Part shown: positions 7,996 to 16,813 of the stretch, one piece after another
Position numbering within the stretch: the stretch's first letter is position 1
How the letters are laid out: each line of letters opens with the position of its first letter
Source: Hyphococcus sp.
GTDB taxonomy: Bacteria > Pseudomonadota > Alphaproteobacteria > Caulobacterales > Parvularculaceae
Assembly: GCA_021776315.1 (NCBI GenBank)
Contig: JAJFGD010000191.1
Coordinates: 1-44,463, forward strand
Reading direction: 5' to 3'
DNA length: 44,463 nt
Made by a program: the position numbers and the translations under genes
Notes under the pieces: generated by a model
Told to the model about the DNA's origin: nothing
The model's input: the letters and a program-made list of their open reading frames with translations, nothing else
The model's database searches: none

Positions 7996-10008
7996 TCATT
8001 CCGGCAAGGCGAATGCCACGAGTTGATCGCCCAATGTCGTTCCGGCTCGGGCATGGCCGCCAGCATAGATCACCACATATTGCCGCCCTTGCCATTCATA
8101 AGTCATTGGTGTGGCTTGACCGCCAGCGGGAAGGCGCGCGCGCCATAGCTCCGTACCCGTCTCAATATCAAAAGCACGAAGATAGTCGTCCATCGCAGCA
8201 CCGATAAAGACGAGGTCACCTGCAGTAATAATTGGACCACCAAAGTTTGGCGTCCCTAGCTTAGCTTTGGTAAGGCCATCGGAAAGGTCTTCAACGGTAC
8301 CAAAGGTTTTGCGCCACACAATTTCGCCAGACGCCAAATCGACACCTGCAATCACACCCCATGGGGGCGACGTGCAAGGAAGCCCCAATGGCGACATCAA
8401 AACCTCTCGCTTCATCGCAAAAGGGGCGCCGGTTTGTGGACCAATTTCGGAATCATGAAATGTCTCGCGGGCCGCAGCCACGTCATCAGCAGGGATTAGC
8501 TGAATGTGATGGGCCGCATTGCTCATATTAATCACGAGAAGGTTGCGGGTTTCGTCAAAAGCGGCACCACCCCAATTTGCGCCACCCCCTGTAAACGGAA
8601 ATAAAATCGTCCCTTCTTCGCTTGGCGGTGTGAACAAACCGTCATTTCGAGCCCCAGCGATTGCTTTCCTACAGGCCCGTTTATCAAACCATGTGAGCCC
8701 AAAAGCATCATCAGGGCTCAACCTGTTCGGCACGATCGGCGGCGTCACAACCGGGAAGGGCTGGGTTGGCGATAACACTTCGCCAGTTGCGCCACCTTGG
8801 GGCACCGCACGCTCTTCAACCGGCAATACTGGCGCGCCAGTGTCGCGGTCTAGCACAAAGACAAGACCCGTCTTAGTGACCTGCGCCACCACATCGCGCC
8901 GGACGCCATTTTGGGTGACGGAATAAAGCCCAGGTTGGGCGGGTAAATCATAATCCCAAACATCATGATGCACGGTTTGAAAGGCCCAATGCACAGCGCC
9001 CGTTTCAGCATTTAAGGCGACGACTGAATTGGCATAGCGATTATCACCAGGGCGCAATCCCCCATAAAAATCAGGGCTCGGGCTAGAGGTCGGGACAAAA
9101 ACCAGCCCGCGTTCTGGATCAACGGACATCGGTGCCCAGGCATTGGCATGGCCTTCGATCGGCACGCCGTCACCTAGCCAATCATCAGCATTCGGAGCAA
9201 TTGCGTCGCGAGGAATTGGGTCGAAAGACCATTTGGCCTCGCCGGTGACGACATCAAAAGCGCGCACGGCACCACGCGGCGCTTCCACACGGGCATTGTC
9301 CCCGATGGCCGAGCCAACAATAACCGTATTGCCGACGACCACTGGCGGCGAGGTAAACTGAAATTCACCGGGCCATACCAGATCCATACCCGGTTCAATG
9401 CGAAGTTCGCCATTATTTCCAAAGCCACCACAAGACTCGCCGGTTTTTGCGTCGATCGCGATCAATCGACCATCATTTGTGGCCATCAATAGGCGCACCG
9501 GGCAAACATCAGTTGTGCCGCGCCATTGCGCGATCCCGCGGCACACAAATTGATTGGCCGGACGTTGATCAAGGTTGATTTGAGCGTCGTAGCGCCATTT
9601 CTCAGTCCCAGTGCCGGGATCAACAGCAATGATTTCGTTGAACGGTGTGCAAAAAGTAAGTGCATCGTCGACAAGAATTGGCGTTCCCTCCGATGCAGAG
9701 CGCCGCATCACATCAGAACGTGTTGTCAAATCACCCGTCGAATAGGTCCATGCAACTTTGAGGTCATCGATTGTTTCATGATCAATTTGGTCCACGGCGC
9801 TGTATCGTGCGCCGCCATCATCCCCGCCATAGGCGGACCACCCAGATTTTTCAGGAATGGGCGCAACAACGGCCGGCGGCGTGTTCTCAATATCCAGGGC
9901 CTTAGAGCCGCCCCACGTCCAAACGAAATCGCCGCCCAACAAGGCGAGAATGCCCGCAAAAAGCACAAACGCCGCCGCCGCCAGTGAAATGCGCAGAAAA
10001 ATTCCCAT
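7996..10008 (-). CDS. PQQ-dependent membrane-anchored dehydrogenase (glucose/quinate family)
   Basis: Quinoprotein dehydrogenase of 670 residues with an eight-bladed propeller. It oxidises a sugar or alcohol in the periplasm and passes electrons to ubiquinone. One N-terminal membrane helix (about residues 5-25) anchors it, in contrast to the five helices of E. coli Gcd. Family motifs include the opening WSAYGGDDGGARYSAVDQI, VHHDVWDYDLPAQPGLY with the catalytic-region Asp, TKTGLVFVLDRDTG and LSPTQPFPVVTPP. Tryptophan-docking repeats such as LASGEIVW and IETGTELW recur. The start has AGGGGAG upstream. No PQQ synthesis genes (pqqA-E) are in the window, so cofactor supply is unknown. The substrate cannot be named. 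Confidence 0.9.
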   Translation of the reverse strand: MGIFLRISLAAAAFVLFAGILALLGGDFVWTWGGSKALDIENTPPAVVAPIPEKSGWSAYGGDDGGARYSAVDQIDHETIDDLKVAWTYSTGDLTTRSDVMRRSASEGTPILVDDALTFCTPFNEIIAVDPGTGTEKWRYDAQINLDQRPANQFVCRGIAQWRGTTDVCPVRLLMATNDGRLIAIDAKTGESCGGFGNNGELRIEPGMDLVWPGEFQFTSPPVVVGNTVIVGSAIGDNARVEAPRGAVRAFDVVTGEAKWSFDPIPRDAIAPNADDWLGDGVPIEGHANAWAPMSVDPERGLVFVPTSSPSPDFYGGLRPGDNRYANSVVALNAETGAVHWAFQTVHHDVWDYDLPAQPGLYSVTQNGVRRDVVAQVTKTGLVFVLDRDTGAPVLPVEERAVPQGGATGEVLSPTQPFPVVTPPIVPNRLSPDDAFGLTWFDKRACRKAIAGARNDGLFTPPSEEGTILFPFTGGGANWGGAAFDETRNLLVINMSNAAHHIQLIPADDVAAARETFHDSEIGPQTGAPFAMKREVLMSPLGLPCTSPPWGVIAGVDLASGEIVWRKTFGTVEDLSDGLTKAKLGTPNFGGPIITAGDLVFIGAAMDDYLRAFDIETGTELWRARLPAGGQATPMTYEWQGRQYVVIYAGGHARAGTTLGDQLVAFALPE

Positions 10009-10039
10009 CAGACCAAACTCCCCTAACCCAAAGGTCAGT

Positions 10040-11284
10040 TTACGCCTTTAAGGCGTCCATGACAGAGAAAATATCCTTGTCGCCGCGCCCACACATATTC
10101 AGCAGCAGGATCTGATCCCGATCCATCTCCTGGGCCTTATCGATCGCACGAGCAAGCGCATGAGACGGCTCCAGGGCCGGGATAATCCCTTCTAGCTTGG
10201 CGCAGAGCTGGAACATCTCCAGCGCCTCGTCATCCGTGGCGGAGAGATAGGTGACACGGCCCGTTTCATGAAGCCAAGCATGTTCTGGCCCGATCCCCGG
10301 ATAATCGAGGCCTGCAGAAATCGAATGGGCATCCTGGATTTGGCCGTCACCGTCTTGCAGCAGATAGGTGCGATTACCGTGGAGCACGCCAGGCCGACCA
10401 CCGGTCAGCGATGCAGCGTGTTCGTCCGTATCAACGCCCTTGCCGCCGGCTTCGACGCCGATAATCTCAACGTCTTTGTCATCTAGGAATGGATGGAACA
10501 GGCCAATGGCATTCGACCCCCCACCAATGCACGCCATAATCACGTCAGGTAAACGTCCCTCAGCCTCCATCAATTGGGCTTTGGCCTCTTTACCGATCAC
10601 CGATTGAAAATCGCGCACCAATTCCGGATAGGGATGCGGACCCGCAGCCGTACCGATAATATAAAAAGTTGAGTCTACATTCGTGACCCAGTCCCGAAGC
10701 GCTTCATTCATCGCGTCTTTCAGGGTGCCGCGTCCTGATGTGACGGGTATGACTTCGGCACCCAACAGCTGCATGCGAAAGACGTTTGGCTTTTGCCGCT
10801 CCACATCTGTTGCCCCCATAAAGACAACACAGGGCAGTCCGAAGCGCGCACAAACCGTCGCCGTCGCGACCCCATGCTGTCCGGCACCTGTTTCGGCAAT
10901 GATGCGGGTCTTACCCATGCGCCGCGCCAGCAAAATCTGCCCCATGCAGTTATTGATTTTGTGGGCACCGGTGTGGTTCAGCTCATCACGCTTGAAATAG
11001 ATTTTTGCGCCTTTTGACCCAGTAGTGCCATTGTTTCCATTGGCCCTACTGCGGCAATACTCCGTTAACCGTTCGGCGTAATAGAGCGGCGATGGTCTGC
11101 CCACATAATGTTTCAGGTAGTGCTCGAGTTCATCGTTGAAATTGCTATCTTTTTTGGCTTCGTAATACTCTTTTTCCAAAGCTAATACGAGCGGCATCAA
11201 GGTCTCCGCAACGAAGCGGCCACCGAATTTTCCGAACCGTCCTTCAGCGTCAGGACCGTTGCGATAAGAGTTAGGTTGGGTCAC
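10040..11284 (-). CDS. trpB: Tryptophan synthase beta chain
   Basis: PLP enzyme of 414 residues that joins indole and serine to make tryptophan, working with TrpA. The PLP lysine is Lys109 in [11 protein letters not shown]. The phosphate-binding loop is [10 protein letters not shown], and the C-terminal NMCGRGDKD is present. The start is GTG 11284. A Gly/Asn-rich insert of about 10 residues (around [12 protein letters not shown]) precedes [10 protein letters not shown], where most TrpB proteins are shorter. The gene follows a phosphatase-like gene and trpF, but trpA does not follow; the next gene is the PQQ dehydrogenase. TrpA must be elsewhere. Confidence 0.97.
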   Translation of the reverse strand: MTQPNSYRNGPDAEGRFGKFGGRFVAETLMPLVLALEKEYYEAKKDSNFNDELEHYLKHYVGRPSPLYYAERLTEYCRSRANGNNGTTGSKGAKIYFKRDELNHTGAHKINNCMGQILLARRMGKTRIIAETGAGQHGVATATVCARFGLPCVVFMGATDVERQKPNVFRMQLLGAEVIPVTSGRGTLKDAMNEALRDWVTNVDSTFYIIGTAAGPHPYPELVRDFQSVIGKEAKAQLMEAEGRLPDVIMACIGGGSNAIGLFHPFLDDKDVEIIGVEAGGKGVDTDEHAASLTGGRPGVLHGNRTYLLQDGDGQIQDAHSISAGLDYPGIGPEHAWLHETGRVTYLSATDDEALEMFQLCAKLEGIIPALEPSHALARAIDKAQEMDRDQILLLNMCGRGDKDIFSVMDALKA

Positions 11285-11360
11285 GAGGTAGGGCTCAATC
11301 TGTCGATTTTAGCAGGCGCGAAAAGCCTAGAAGATTTTGGTATTACCGCCGTCGCGCCGA

Positions 11361-11999
11361 CTAATCCACTGTGACAGTTTGCGGATCTGGATTCACCGTC
11401 AGATCAACACGGAGCACCAGCACATCCCAAGCCGGCGGGCGGACCACAAAGACACCCCCAGATGGGATTTCAGCCTCACCCGTTTGCGCCGTTGCACCAT
11501 ATAACGGCGCAACATTCGAATGGCTGACCAACATAATGTTCTGGCCAGGATTGGCCGCCAATTCTGTTTCGATTTCAGCTTTAAAAGCCGCAATAATTTC
11601 AGGATCCGTGGTTTTCTGGGCGGGATGAGCGAATACGGGAGCCTTACCTGCCATTAAACGCGCGGTGTCCCATGAGCGGCACATGTCGCTGGTATAGGCT
11701 TTGAGAATTGGAACATCGCTCGCCTTCAGCCACTCGCCCGTATAGCGCGCTTGGTAAAGCCCTTCCGCATCCAGGCCACGACCATCACCAAGCACACAGC
11801 CATCAGTCATCCCCACGGGTGCCATTTGCCCGGCTGGTGAATTCGCATGGCGCACAACAATCGCATAGCCACCCGCCAATAATGGCGCGAAGACCTCGCT
11901 GAATTCGGTTTCAACCTTCACACCGGCACCCGCATGGGCTCCGTCGGTGGTACAACCTACCAAAAATGCTGCACCAATTGCTGCGCACAAAAATTTCAT
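11361..11999 (-). CDS. Histidine-phosphatase-like lipoprotein
   Basis: Histidine phosphatase superfamily protein of 212 residues, probably anchored to a membrane through a lipobox (LVGC, Cys16). The catalytic phospho-acceptor signature is the RHA of VVRHANSPAG, and a second histidine is in VSHSNVAPLYG. ARLMAG following CRSWDTA fits the branch-2-like or Ais/LpxT-neighbour type with a short core. Substrate unknown. It sits between trpF and trpB with 13 and 76 bases to each side, where tryptophan operons normally have no such gene, so it is an inserted accessory gene. Confidence 0.82.
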   Translation of the reverse strand: MKFLCAAIGAAFLVGCTTDGAHAGAGVKVETEFSEVFAPLLAGGYAIVVRHANSPAGQMAPVGMTDGCVLGDGRGLDAEGLYQARYTGEWLKASDVPILKAYTSDMCRSWDTARLMAGKAPVFAHPAQKTTDPEIIAAFKAEIETELAANPGQNIMLVSHSNVAPLYGATAQTGEAEIPSGGVFVVRPPAWDVLVLRVDLTVNPDPQTVTVD

Positions 12000-12012
12000 C
12001 TCCGCATCCCCG

Positions 12013-12687
12013 CTATCTATTTTTTGCTTTATTTACAAAGGCCTCGACAAGCACCTCGTCTTTTTCGCCTGGCGCATTCTCCACACCACTCGATACATCG
12101 ACGCCCAAAAATGCTGCAGCATTTTTTTGTGCTGCAATCGCCTCCTGGACATTGTCGGGGGTTAGCCCACCCGCCACCATATAAGGGGTCTCCCCGTCAT
12201 AAGCCGACAGGATCGACCAATCAAAAGAGGCACCATGACCACCAGGACGAGACGCCCCTGGCGGCGGTTTCGCATCAAATAAGAGGATATCCACGGCGTC
12301 AGAAAACTCATTTGCCAGCGCCAAATCATCGGCCCCACTAACCGGAATGGCTTTGATCACATCAACCGCAAATTCGAGACCAAGCTCCTCAGCGCGGGAT
12401 GGTGTTTCATGTCCATGGAACTGAAAGTGGGTCAAAAACGGTGCCGCCTCAGAGAGTTCTTTTTCGCCAGCATCGACAAACAAACCGACGAGTTTTGGTA
12501 GCTCGAACCCTTCGTCGAAACTCGCTTGTTTGAGCTCCATTACAATCTCTTCCGCCGCTTCGGGGGAGATAAATCGAGGACTTTTACGAAAGAACACAAA
12601 GCCTAAATAATCAGCGCCTGCGCGGGCAGCTGTGATCGCCGTATCCATATTGACGACACCGCAAATCTTGACCGCTGTCTCGCTCAC
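12013..12687 (-). CDS. trpF: Phosphoribosylanthranilate isomerase
   Basis: TIM-barrel isomerase of 224 residues that converts phosphoribosylanthranilate to CdRP in tryptophan synthesis. The start VKICGVVNMDTA carries the catalytic cysteine (KICG); DILLFDAKPPPGASRPGGHG holds the catalytic-region Asp and phosphate loop, and MVAGGLTPDNV is the second phosphate-binding loop. Start is GTG 12687 with GAGGATGG upstream and 10 bases after the lapA stop. Order ihfB-lapA-trpF is standard for alphaproteobacteria. Confidence 0.96.
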   Translation of the reverse strand: MSETAVKICGVVNMDTAITAARAGADYLGFVFFRKSPRFISPEAAEEIVMELKQASFDEGFELPKLVGLFVDAGEKELSEAAPFLTHFQFHGHETPSRAEELGLEFAVDVIKAIPVSGADDLALANEFSDAVDILLFDAKPPPGASRPGGHGASFDWSILSAYDGETPYMVAGGLTPDNVQEAIAAQKNAAAFLGVDVSSGVENAPGEKDEVLVEAFVNKAKNR

Positions 12688-12697
12688 GGTGCCATCC

Positions 12698-13060
12698 TCA
12701 TCGCTCCGTACTTTCCAAGAGCGGAGGCTCTGATTGGAAAGGCTTGGATTCTTCTGGCGGGTTTTGCTCCCGCATTGCCATCATCTCCCGGCGCAAAGAT
12801 TTTAACTCGCGATGCTCAACCCGGGCTTTTTCGCGGCGCTTATTGCCTGATACCCACATGCCAGCGGATCCGAGGCCAACTCCAACAAAAAGCGTGAAAA
12901 TGAGCCACAACCAAAGGGGCAATGGAAATGAGGTAATCAGAGGGTTGTCGGCATTAAATGGGTCCAAGCTGATGGTGACCAGTTGCCGATTGGCAACCAA
13001 GAACAGCACTGCAAGGACGAGCACCGGAACCCAGACGATCCGATATAGCCATTTTTTCAT
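12698..13060 (-). CDS. lapA: LapA-domain inner-membrane protein
   Basis: Small membrane protein of 120 residues with the DUF1049/LapA domain. Two hydrophobic helices span about residues 5-25 and 48-70, separated by a short loop with NRQLVTISLDPF, the typical family motif. A cytoplasmic coiled-coil-like tail rich in Arg and Glu follows (KRREKARVEHRELKSLRRE). In gamma-proteobacteria LapA works with LapB to control LPS synthesis through LpxC; no lapB is nearby, so that role is only family knowledge. It lies between ihfB and trpF in the usual alphaproteobacterial order. Confidence 0.88.
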   Translation of the reverse strand: MKKWLYRIVWVPVLVLAVLFLVANRQLVTISLDPFNADNPLITSFPLPLWLWLIFTLFVGVGLGSAGMWVSGNKRREKARVEHRELKSLRREMMAMREQNPPEESKPFQSEPPLLESTER

Positions 13061-13106
13061 AGCGCTATCGTCTCATATCAAGGTCTGCTGGTGCAATGGT
13101 TTTGCC

Positions 13107-13433
13107 TTAGGAAATATCCCTGCCGCCCGGTTGGGCACCCTCGGAAAAACGCCCTTCACTATTCAGCCGGTCACGTAATTCCTTGCCGGCTTTGAAAAAT
13201 GGCGTCCACTTTTCTTCGATTTGAACGGCCTCACCACTACGCGGATTTCGACCCACCCGAGCCGGCCGGTGTTTAACAGAAAAAGCCCCAAACCCGCGCA
13301 ATTCCACGCGATCACCCCGTGACAGCGCATCGGTGATCTCATCGAAAACAATCGACACAATACGTTCAATATCCCGGTGAAAGAGGTTCGGATTTTCATC
13401 CGCCAGCTTTTGTACCAATTCAGATTTGATCAT
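13107..13433 (-). CDS. ihfB: Integration host factor subunit beta
   Basis: DNA-bending protein of the HU/IHF family, 108 residues, forming a heterodimer with IhfA. The N-terminal helices ([17 protein letters not shown]) and the beta-arm signature [22 protein letters not shown] are intact, with the Pro at the arm tip that intercalates in DNA. A C-terminal tail of about 12 residues ([12 protein letters not shown]) is extra. The pair RNPRSGEAV and the gene position ahead of lapA-trpF support IhfB rather than HU. It is divergent from ubiE. Confidence 0.95.
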   Translation of the reverse strand: MIKSELVQKLADENPNLFHRDIERIVSIVFDEITDALSRGDRVELRGFGAFSVKHRPARVGRNPRSGEAVQIEEKWTPFFKAGKELRDRLNSEGRFSEGAQPGGRDIS

Positions 13434-13556
13434 ATCTTCTTCGAACTCCCCATCATTCGCGAATATTCAATCTCGCCATCATCTGTCGCTACAAAACGTC
13501 CGCGTGTGGCTTCCTATATCAAAAATACTCGCCAATTCAAGTGCTTAACACTGTCA

Positions 13557-13584
13557 AACCGGTCATGCGGCGTCAAGACCGGTT
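13557..13584. repeat. Inverted repeat upstream of ubiE
   Basis: AACCGGT and ACCGGTT are separated by 14 bases in the ihfB/ubiE divergent region, 34-61 bases before the ubiE ATG. The half-site centre spacing is about two helical turns, so a dimeric regulator could bind. No factor is identified. Confidence 0.3.
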
Positions 13585-13617
13585 CTCTCGAAAACCTACA
13601 AAAGGTAAGGCTTGCCT

Positions 13618-14397
13618 ATGGCTCAGTCCGATGAAGAAACAACATCGTTTGGTTTTCGCACCGTCAAAACGGGCGAAAAGGCTGGGCTGGTGCGCGAGGT
13701 GTTTGATAGCGTTGCCGGCAATTACGATCTGATGAACGACGTGATGTCAGCTGGCATCCACCGCATTTGGAAGACGACATTGCTCGACCGGCTCGCACCA
13801 CAGCCAGGGCAACGGCTAATCGATGTCGCTGGCGGCACGGGCGATGTGGCGATCGGTTTTTTAAATCGGGCCAATGGCCGCTCCCATTCTGCGCAAAAGC
13901 CAAAAGCCCGAGCGGAAATCTGTGACATCAATTATGAAATGCTCGCCGCTGGCGCTGAGCGCGCTGCCGCACAACAATTGGCATCACAATTGTCCCGCAT
14001 TTGCGGCAATGCCGAACAATTGCCGTTCAAAGATGGTCAAGCGGATCGCTATGTCATTGCCTTCGGTATACGGAATGTTACGGATATAGACAAAGCCCTG
14101 GGAGAGGCGCGGCGCGTTCTGAAACCTGGCGGGCGTTTTGTTTGTCTTGAATTTTCCCATCCGATTACGGAAGGATTACAAAAGGCATACGACACCTATT
14201 CGTTCAATATGATCCCATGGCTCGGCGAAAAAATTGCCAATGATCGCGATGCCTATCAATATCTGGTCGAATCTATCCGCAAATTCCCCAGCCAGGAGGC
14301 ATTTGCCGCGCGCATCCGCAACGCTGGGTTTTCACGGGTCACCTATGAAAATCTCAGCGCTGGCGTTGCTGCGCTTCATATGGGTTGGCGGGTTTAG
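13618..14397 (+). CDS. ubiE: Ubiquinone biosynthesis C-methyltransferase UbiE
   Basis: SAM-dependent methyltransferase of 259 residues that methylates the demethoxy-benzoquinol ring in ubiquinone (and menaquinone) synthesis. The N-terminal signature VREVFDSVAGNYDLMNDVMS is present, the SAM motif I is DVAGGTGDVA, and the C-terminal family block is ARRVLKPGGRFVCLEFSHP. I chose ATG 13618 over the TTG at 13612 because AAGG lies 7 bases before it. It is the first gene of ubiE-ubiB, with ubiB 8 bases downstream. Confidence 0.97.
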   Translation: MAQSDEETTSFGFRTVKTGEKAGLVREVFDSVAGNYDLMNDVMSAGIHRIWKTTLLDRLAPQPGQRLIDVAGGTGDVAIGFLNRANGRSHSAQKPKARAEICDINYEMLAAGAERAAAQQLASQLSRICGNAEQLPFKDGQADRYVIAFGIRNVTDIDKALGEARRVLKPGGRFVCLEFSHPITEGLQKAYDTYSFNMIPWLGEKIANDRDAYQYLVESIRKFPSQEAFAARIRNAGFSRVTYENLSAGVAALHMGWRV

Positions 14398-14405
14398 GCG
14401 TATAG

Positions 14406-15935
14406 ATGTTCAGCTTTTTTACCGATTACACCCGCCTTGCCCGCGCCGCCTGGACGCTGTCCCGTCACGATGCGTTGATCCCGCGTGAATATGCGCACTA
14501 CCTTCCTCTACCTTTGCGGGCGGTCGGCTCGCTGACGCGTATTGGTGCCAAGGGGCGCGGTAAACGCCCCGGTCAACGCCTCGCCAATGCATTTGAAGGT
14601 CTCGGCCCAGCTTACGTAAAACTTGGTCAATTTATGGCGACGCGCCCAGACATTATTGGGTTTGAATTGGCGGCGGATCTTGGTCGGCTCCAAGATAAAA
14701 TGCCTGCCTTTTCTGATTCTGCTGCTCGCAAAGAAATTGAAAATGCTTTTGGGGATTCTGCAGATAATCTGTTCACTGAGTTTTCGCCAGCCATCGCAGC
14801 TGCGTCGATTGCACAGGCGCATCGCGCCAAACTGCAAACCGGTGAAGATGTCGCTGTCAAAATTTTGCGCCCCGACATAGAGCGCAAAGCGGCCAATGAA
14901 TTTCGCGCTTTTGGTCGGGCCGCACGAAACATTGAGGCCGTCTCTAAGACCGCCCGCCGCTTGGAGCCACAAAAGCTGATTGAAACGTTGAAGGAGTCTG
15001 CGGCGATTGAGCTGGATCTTCGCATGGAAGCGGGTGCTGCATCGGAGCTTGCTGAAAACCTACAGAATGAGCCGAGACTTCGCGTTCCCAATGTCATTTG
15101 GCCTTTATCTGCCCGGCGGGTTTTGACCATCGAATGGATCGAAGGCACCCCCATCGCTGATTTGGAGGCCCTCGATCAACGCGGTATAGACCGCAAAGCC
15201 CTCGGGAAATTGGTCCTTGAAACATTTTTGACCCAAGCCCTCCATGACGGGTTTTTTCATGCGGACATGCATCAAGGCAATCTGATTATCGACAAAGACA
15301 GTCGGCTCGCGCTTTTGGATTTCGGCATTATGGGCCGGCTAGACGAGAACACCCGCATAACTTTTGCTGAGATCATTTATGGCTTCATCATGCGTGACTA
15401 TGATCGCATTGCGAAAGTTCATTTTGATGCCGGTTATATTGGCCCCGACCACTCCGAAAAAACATTCGCACAATCACTGCGCGCAGTTGGTGAACCGTTA
15501 CAGGGGCGCAACGCTGCCCAGGTCGATATGTCCAGGGTGTTGCAACAACTCTTCGACGTCACGGCGCTCTTCGACATGCATTTACGTCCGGAACTTGTTT
15601 TGCTTCAGCGTACCATGGTGACAGTCGAAGGCGTTGCCCGCGCCCTTGATCCGGAAGTGGACCTTTGGGAAGCCGCAACACCGACCGTGCGCGCTTATGT
15701 TGATAAAGCAATTGGCCCGACAGCCCATATCGAACGACTAAGATCCACTGCCCTTAAGTCAATTGAGATCGTTCCAAGACTACCTCAGTATATTGAAGAC
15801 ATTGGCAAAGCCGCAAAAAACTTCAACGAAGCCCAAAACAATCAATCAAAACCAAATTCAAAATCCAACTACGTAATTTTTTGGCTTGCGGGGAGTGTCG
15901 CGTTGGCCATGGTTTTAATTGCGCTTTTAAAATAG
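14406..15935 (+). CDS. ubiB: UbiB (ABC1/AarF atypical kinase), ubiquinone biosynthesis
   Basis: Atypical protein-kinase-like ATPase of 509 residues needed for ubiquinone synthesis, probably mobilising lipid intermediates. The family-defining KxGQ motif is in YVKLGQFMATRPDI. The Ala-rich nucleotide loop is AAASIAQAHRA, the catalytic-loop equivalent is HADMHQGNLIID, and the metal-binding DFG is LLDFGIMGRL. The C-terminus ends in a membrane helix (about residues 487-508). It follows ubiE by 8 bases in the same operon. Confidence 0.96.
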   Translation: MFSFFTDYTRLARAAWTLSRHDALIPREYAHYLPLPLRAVGSLTRIGAKGRGKRPGQRLANAFEGLGPAYVKLGQFMATRPDIIGFELAADLGRLQDKMPAFSDSAARKEIENAFGDSADNLFTEFSPAIAAASIAQAHRAKLQTGEDVAVKILRPDIERKAANEFRAFGRAARNIEAVSKTARRLEPQKLIETLKESAAIELDLRMEAGAASELAENLQNEPRLRVPNVIWPLSARRVLTIEWIEGTPIADLEALDQRGIDRKALGKLVLETFLTQALHDGFFHADMHQGNLIIDKDSRLALLDFGIMGRLDENTRITFAEIIYGFIMRDYDRIAKVHFDAGYIGPDHSEKTFAQSLRAVGEPLQGRNAAQVDMSRVLQQLFDVTALFDMHLRPELVLLQRTMVTVEGVARALDPEVDLWEAATPTVRAYVDKAIGPTAHIERLRSTALKSIEIVPRLPQYIEDIGKAAKNFNEAQNNQSKPNSKSNYVIFWLAGSVALAMVLIALLK

Positions 15936-15977
15936 CTATGCCGAAAAACTACGGGGATTTAGGCCTTACAAAAATTT

Positions 15978-15997
15978 ATTAGTACATGCGCACTAAT
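15978..15997. repeat. Small dyad in the AT-rich leader of the unknown gene
   Basis: ATTAGT and ACTAAT flank acatgcgc in an AT-rich gap of about 200 bases between ubiB and the 200-residue gene. It may be an operator for the downstream gene. A possible -35 TTGTGA at 16010 with TAAGAT at 16031 has only a 15-base spacer, so no promoter is claimed. Confidence 0.25.
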
Positions 15998-16136
15998 TTT
16001 ATCACTGTATTGTGACTAACCAGAGATAGGTAAGATACAGATTGCACACTTTTTGATAAAAAATCTCTCGGTTTCCTCACTTTTTGTTTTCCCTTTTGCG
16101 GTGTGATCATTTCACGTGTGCAGGGGGAGACTTTTG

Positions 16137-16739
16137 ATGTTCGGTTTCAATTCAGGTGAGAAAGAAAACACCCTCTCTAAAGTTAGAGAATGTGTGATCG
16201 TGCGGATTAATGCCCGCGTCCCACCGACTGACCGTCGGGAGTATTACGAGTATCCATTGGATGAGCTGCTCGTCGAGCACCAGTTGGGTTCTGTCATTGA
16301 TGGCAGAACCCAACTCGCCGACGACCCAACTGGGATTAAGTCTTGTGAAGTGGAGCTATCTCTTCTCGATATTTCTGATGACGCCTTGGCATTGATCACC
16401 AAGCATCTTGAAAAACTTGGCGCACCCAAAGGATCAAAGTTAATTATCGAAAGTACAGGTCGCGAGGTTCCTTTTGGCAGACAAGAAGGAATCGCTGTTT
16501 ATTTAAATGGCGATGATTTACCGGAAATTGTCTACCAGAATTGCGATTTTGACATCGTGGTATCGGTATTTGACCAAATGATGGGCGAGAAAGGCACCTA
16601 TCGCGGCTATTGGCAGGGCGCGCGTGAGACCAGCATTTACTGCTACGGTAAATCGTTCAGCGATATGAAAGAGGCAATATTGCCATTCCTTGAGTCCTAC
16701 CCCCTTTGCAAACAGTCTCGGATCGAACAAATCGCTTAG
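16137..16739 (+). CDS. Cytoplasmic protein of unknown function between ubiB and coaBC
   Basis: Protein of 200 residues that I do not recognise. There is no signal peptide, membrane segment or enzyme motif I can name. It is acidic with alternating beta/alpha pattern: a first half with VRECVIVRINARVPP, CEVELSLLDISDDALALI and GAPKGSKLI, and a second half ending YRGYWQGARETSIYCYGKSF. The halves look like two similar alpha/beta sandwich domains, as seen in some uncharacterised or immunity-type proteins; that is only a visual impression. ATG 16137 has a strong AGGGGGAG site 8 bases upstream; the track's GTG at 16116 is rejected. It interrupts the usual ubiB-coaBC adjacency. Confidence 0.72.
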   Translation: MFGFNSGEKENTLSKVRECVIVRINARVPPTDRREYYEYPLDELLVEHQLGSVIDGRTQLADDPTGIKSCEVELSLLDISDDALALITKHLEKLGAPKGSKLIIESTGREVPFGRQEGIAVYLNGDDLPEIVYQNCDFDIVVSVFDQMMGEKGTYRGYWQGARETSIYCYGKSFSDMKEAILPFLESYPLCKQSRIEQIA

Positions 16740-16813
16740 AATACAACCGCCTGTGACGTGACTTTCGGCCAATTGACGCCTATTTATAGGGCAATGAAGC
16801 AGGCCTGACGGTT

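Noticed and set aside
16100-16125. GTGATCATTTCAC as a CRP/FNR-type site before the unknown gene
   Set aside because: The half-sites are only 4 bp with a 5-base spacer, which does not match the TGTGA-N6-TCACA form.
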